Assembly: GCF_964340395.1 (NCBI RefSeq)
Contig: NC_135568.1
Location: 11,416,776 to 11,434,275 of the forward strand
Reading direction: 5' to 3'
DNA from: Glandiceps talaboti
Lineage: Eukaryota; Hemichordata; Enteropneusta; Spengelidae
Length of the DNA stretch: 17,500 nucleotides
Position numbers and translations under genes: made by a program. Below, piece by piece: positions 17,134 through 17,500 of this stretch. Every line of letters begins with the position of its first letter. Position 1 is the first letter of the stretch. The notes beneath the pieces were generated by a model that was not told where the DNA came from, did no database searches, and saw only the letters and a list, made by a program, of their open reading frames with translations.

Positions 17134-17364
17134 ATGCTGATTTTAGGGTGCGGACCCAAAATTAATTTGACAAGATATATTGCATCATACTATGTGTACT
17201 GCTACTACACAAACGTGTTTACCACATATGGTTCAATACTGTTGGGGGTGTACGATATTATGAGCAAGTCATCATACGAAAACGTTTCAAAAAACATTCC
17301 AATTACAACTCGTGCAGCTTTTAGAACCTCTCAATCGTCAGATGCATTCGTGTATCATGTATGA
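17134..17364 (+). CDS. 76-residue ORF with ATG start, unknown product
   Basis: ATG at 17134 opens a frame reading MLILGCGPKINLTRYIASYY, then a Tyr-rich stretch (YVYCYYTNVF), a hydrophobic segment (SILLGVYDIM) and a polar C-terminus (KNIPITTRAAFRTSQSSDAF), with stop TGA at 17362-17364. GCTGATTTTAG ending at 17146 is a possible splice acceptor, so it could instead be a last exon starting at 17147 in phase 1. A CAG|GTAAAA donor-like site lies at 17108-17116. It may belong to the same transcription unit as the candidate first exon at 16798, with the foldback in the intron, but no donor joins them convincingly. No family recognised. Confidence 0.22.
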   Translation: MLILGCGPKINLTRYIASYYVYCYYTNVFTTYGSILLGVYDIMSKSSYENVSKNIPITTRAAFRTSQSSDAFVYHV

Positions 17365-17500
17365 CATAATCTTGGTAATATCTAGTGAAGACCAATATAA
17401 AACTAGTGATTTTATGGTTATTTTGCGGGAAAAAAACAGAAATTGGGAAATTTCAACCTGGCTGATGTCTAGCAGAGAGTATATACTCATCATAGTAGAA
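17365..17500. other. Unique AT-rich DNA, window end
   Basis: Nothing recognised in the last 136 bases. Confidence 0.5.

Overview
The window is AT-rich, intron- and intergenic-like DNA from a multicellular eukaryote. The likely source is an invertebrate animal, perhaps marine, but no gene here fixes the taxon. The evidence is the lack of any long ORF with a recognisable domain, the very high density of di-, tetra- and pentanucleotide microsatellites, several foldback elements, and scattered matches to metazoan transcription-factor and splice-site consensus. I see no bacterial operon, phage, CRISPR, rRNA or intact tRNA gene.

Layout. 1-911: unique DNA with a somewhat richer segment around 285-490 holding a short coding-like frame. 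912-1248: compound tetranucleotide array. 1421-1622: small element with imperfect terminal inverted repeats and C-rich internal 45-bp repeats. 2161-2280: four 30-bp tandem units that form a Cys-x-x-Cys peptide repeat in one frame. 2380-5445: mostly unique AT-rich DNA with (GATT)n, (AAAT)n and (AACC)n arrays. 5446-5574: long (TA)n. 5575-6700: unique DNA with candidate splice signals and a 71-nt hairpin. 6702-6870: compound tetranucleotide array. 7301-8170: composite higher-order repeat in which two defined modules, A (60 bp) and B (74 bp, tRNA-like on the minus strand), are separated by (TA)n. 9217-9457: pentanucleotide and (AAAC)n arrays. 9811-10091 and 10815-11226: two very large compound arrays. 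12368-12449: (TTTG)/(GATT) array. 13560-14060: less AT-rich, minus-strand coding-like segment with a good splice donor and a CRE-like site. 14731-14828: compact cluster of transcription-factor consensus sites. 16298-16900: two perfect CRE palindromes, then an ETS-like site and a strong-context ATG, suggesting the 5' end of a plus-strand gene. 16904-17045: 142-bp near-palindromic foldback element.

No complete gene can be called and no pathway can be reconstructed. Coding entries are low-confidence segments: the expected number of chance ORFs of 50-110 codons in 17.5 kb of AT-rich DNA is not small. The most informative signals are structural: the higher-order (TA)n composite, the mirror-ordered nesting of one-step motif variants shared by the compound microsatellites, the foldback elements, and the regulatory clusters near 14.75 kb and 16.3-16.8 kb.
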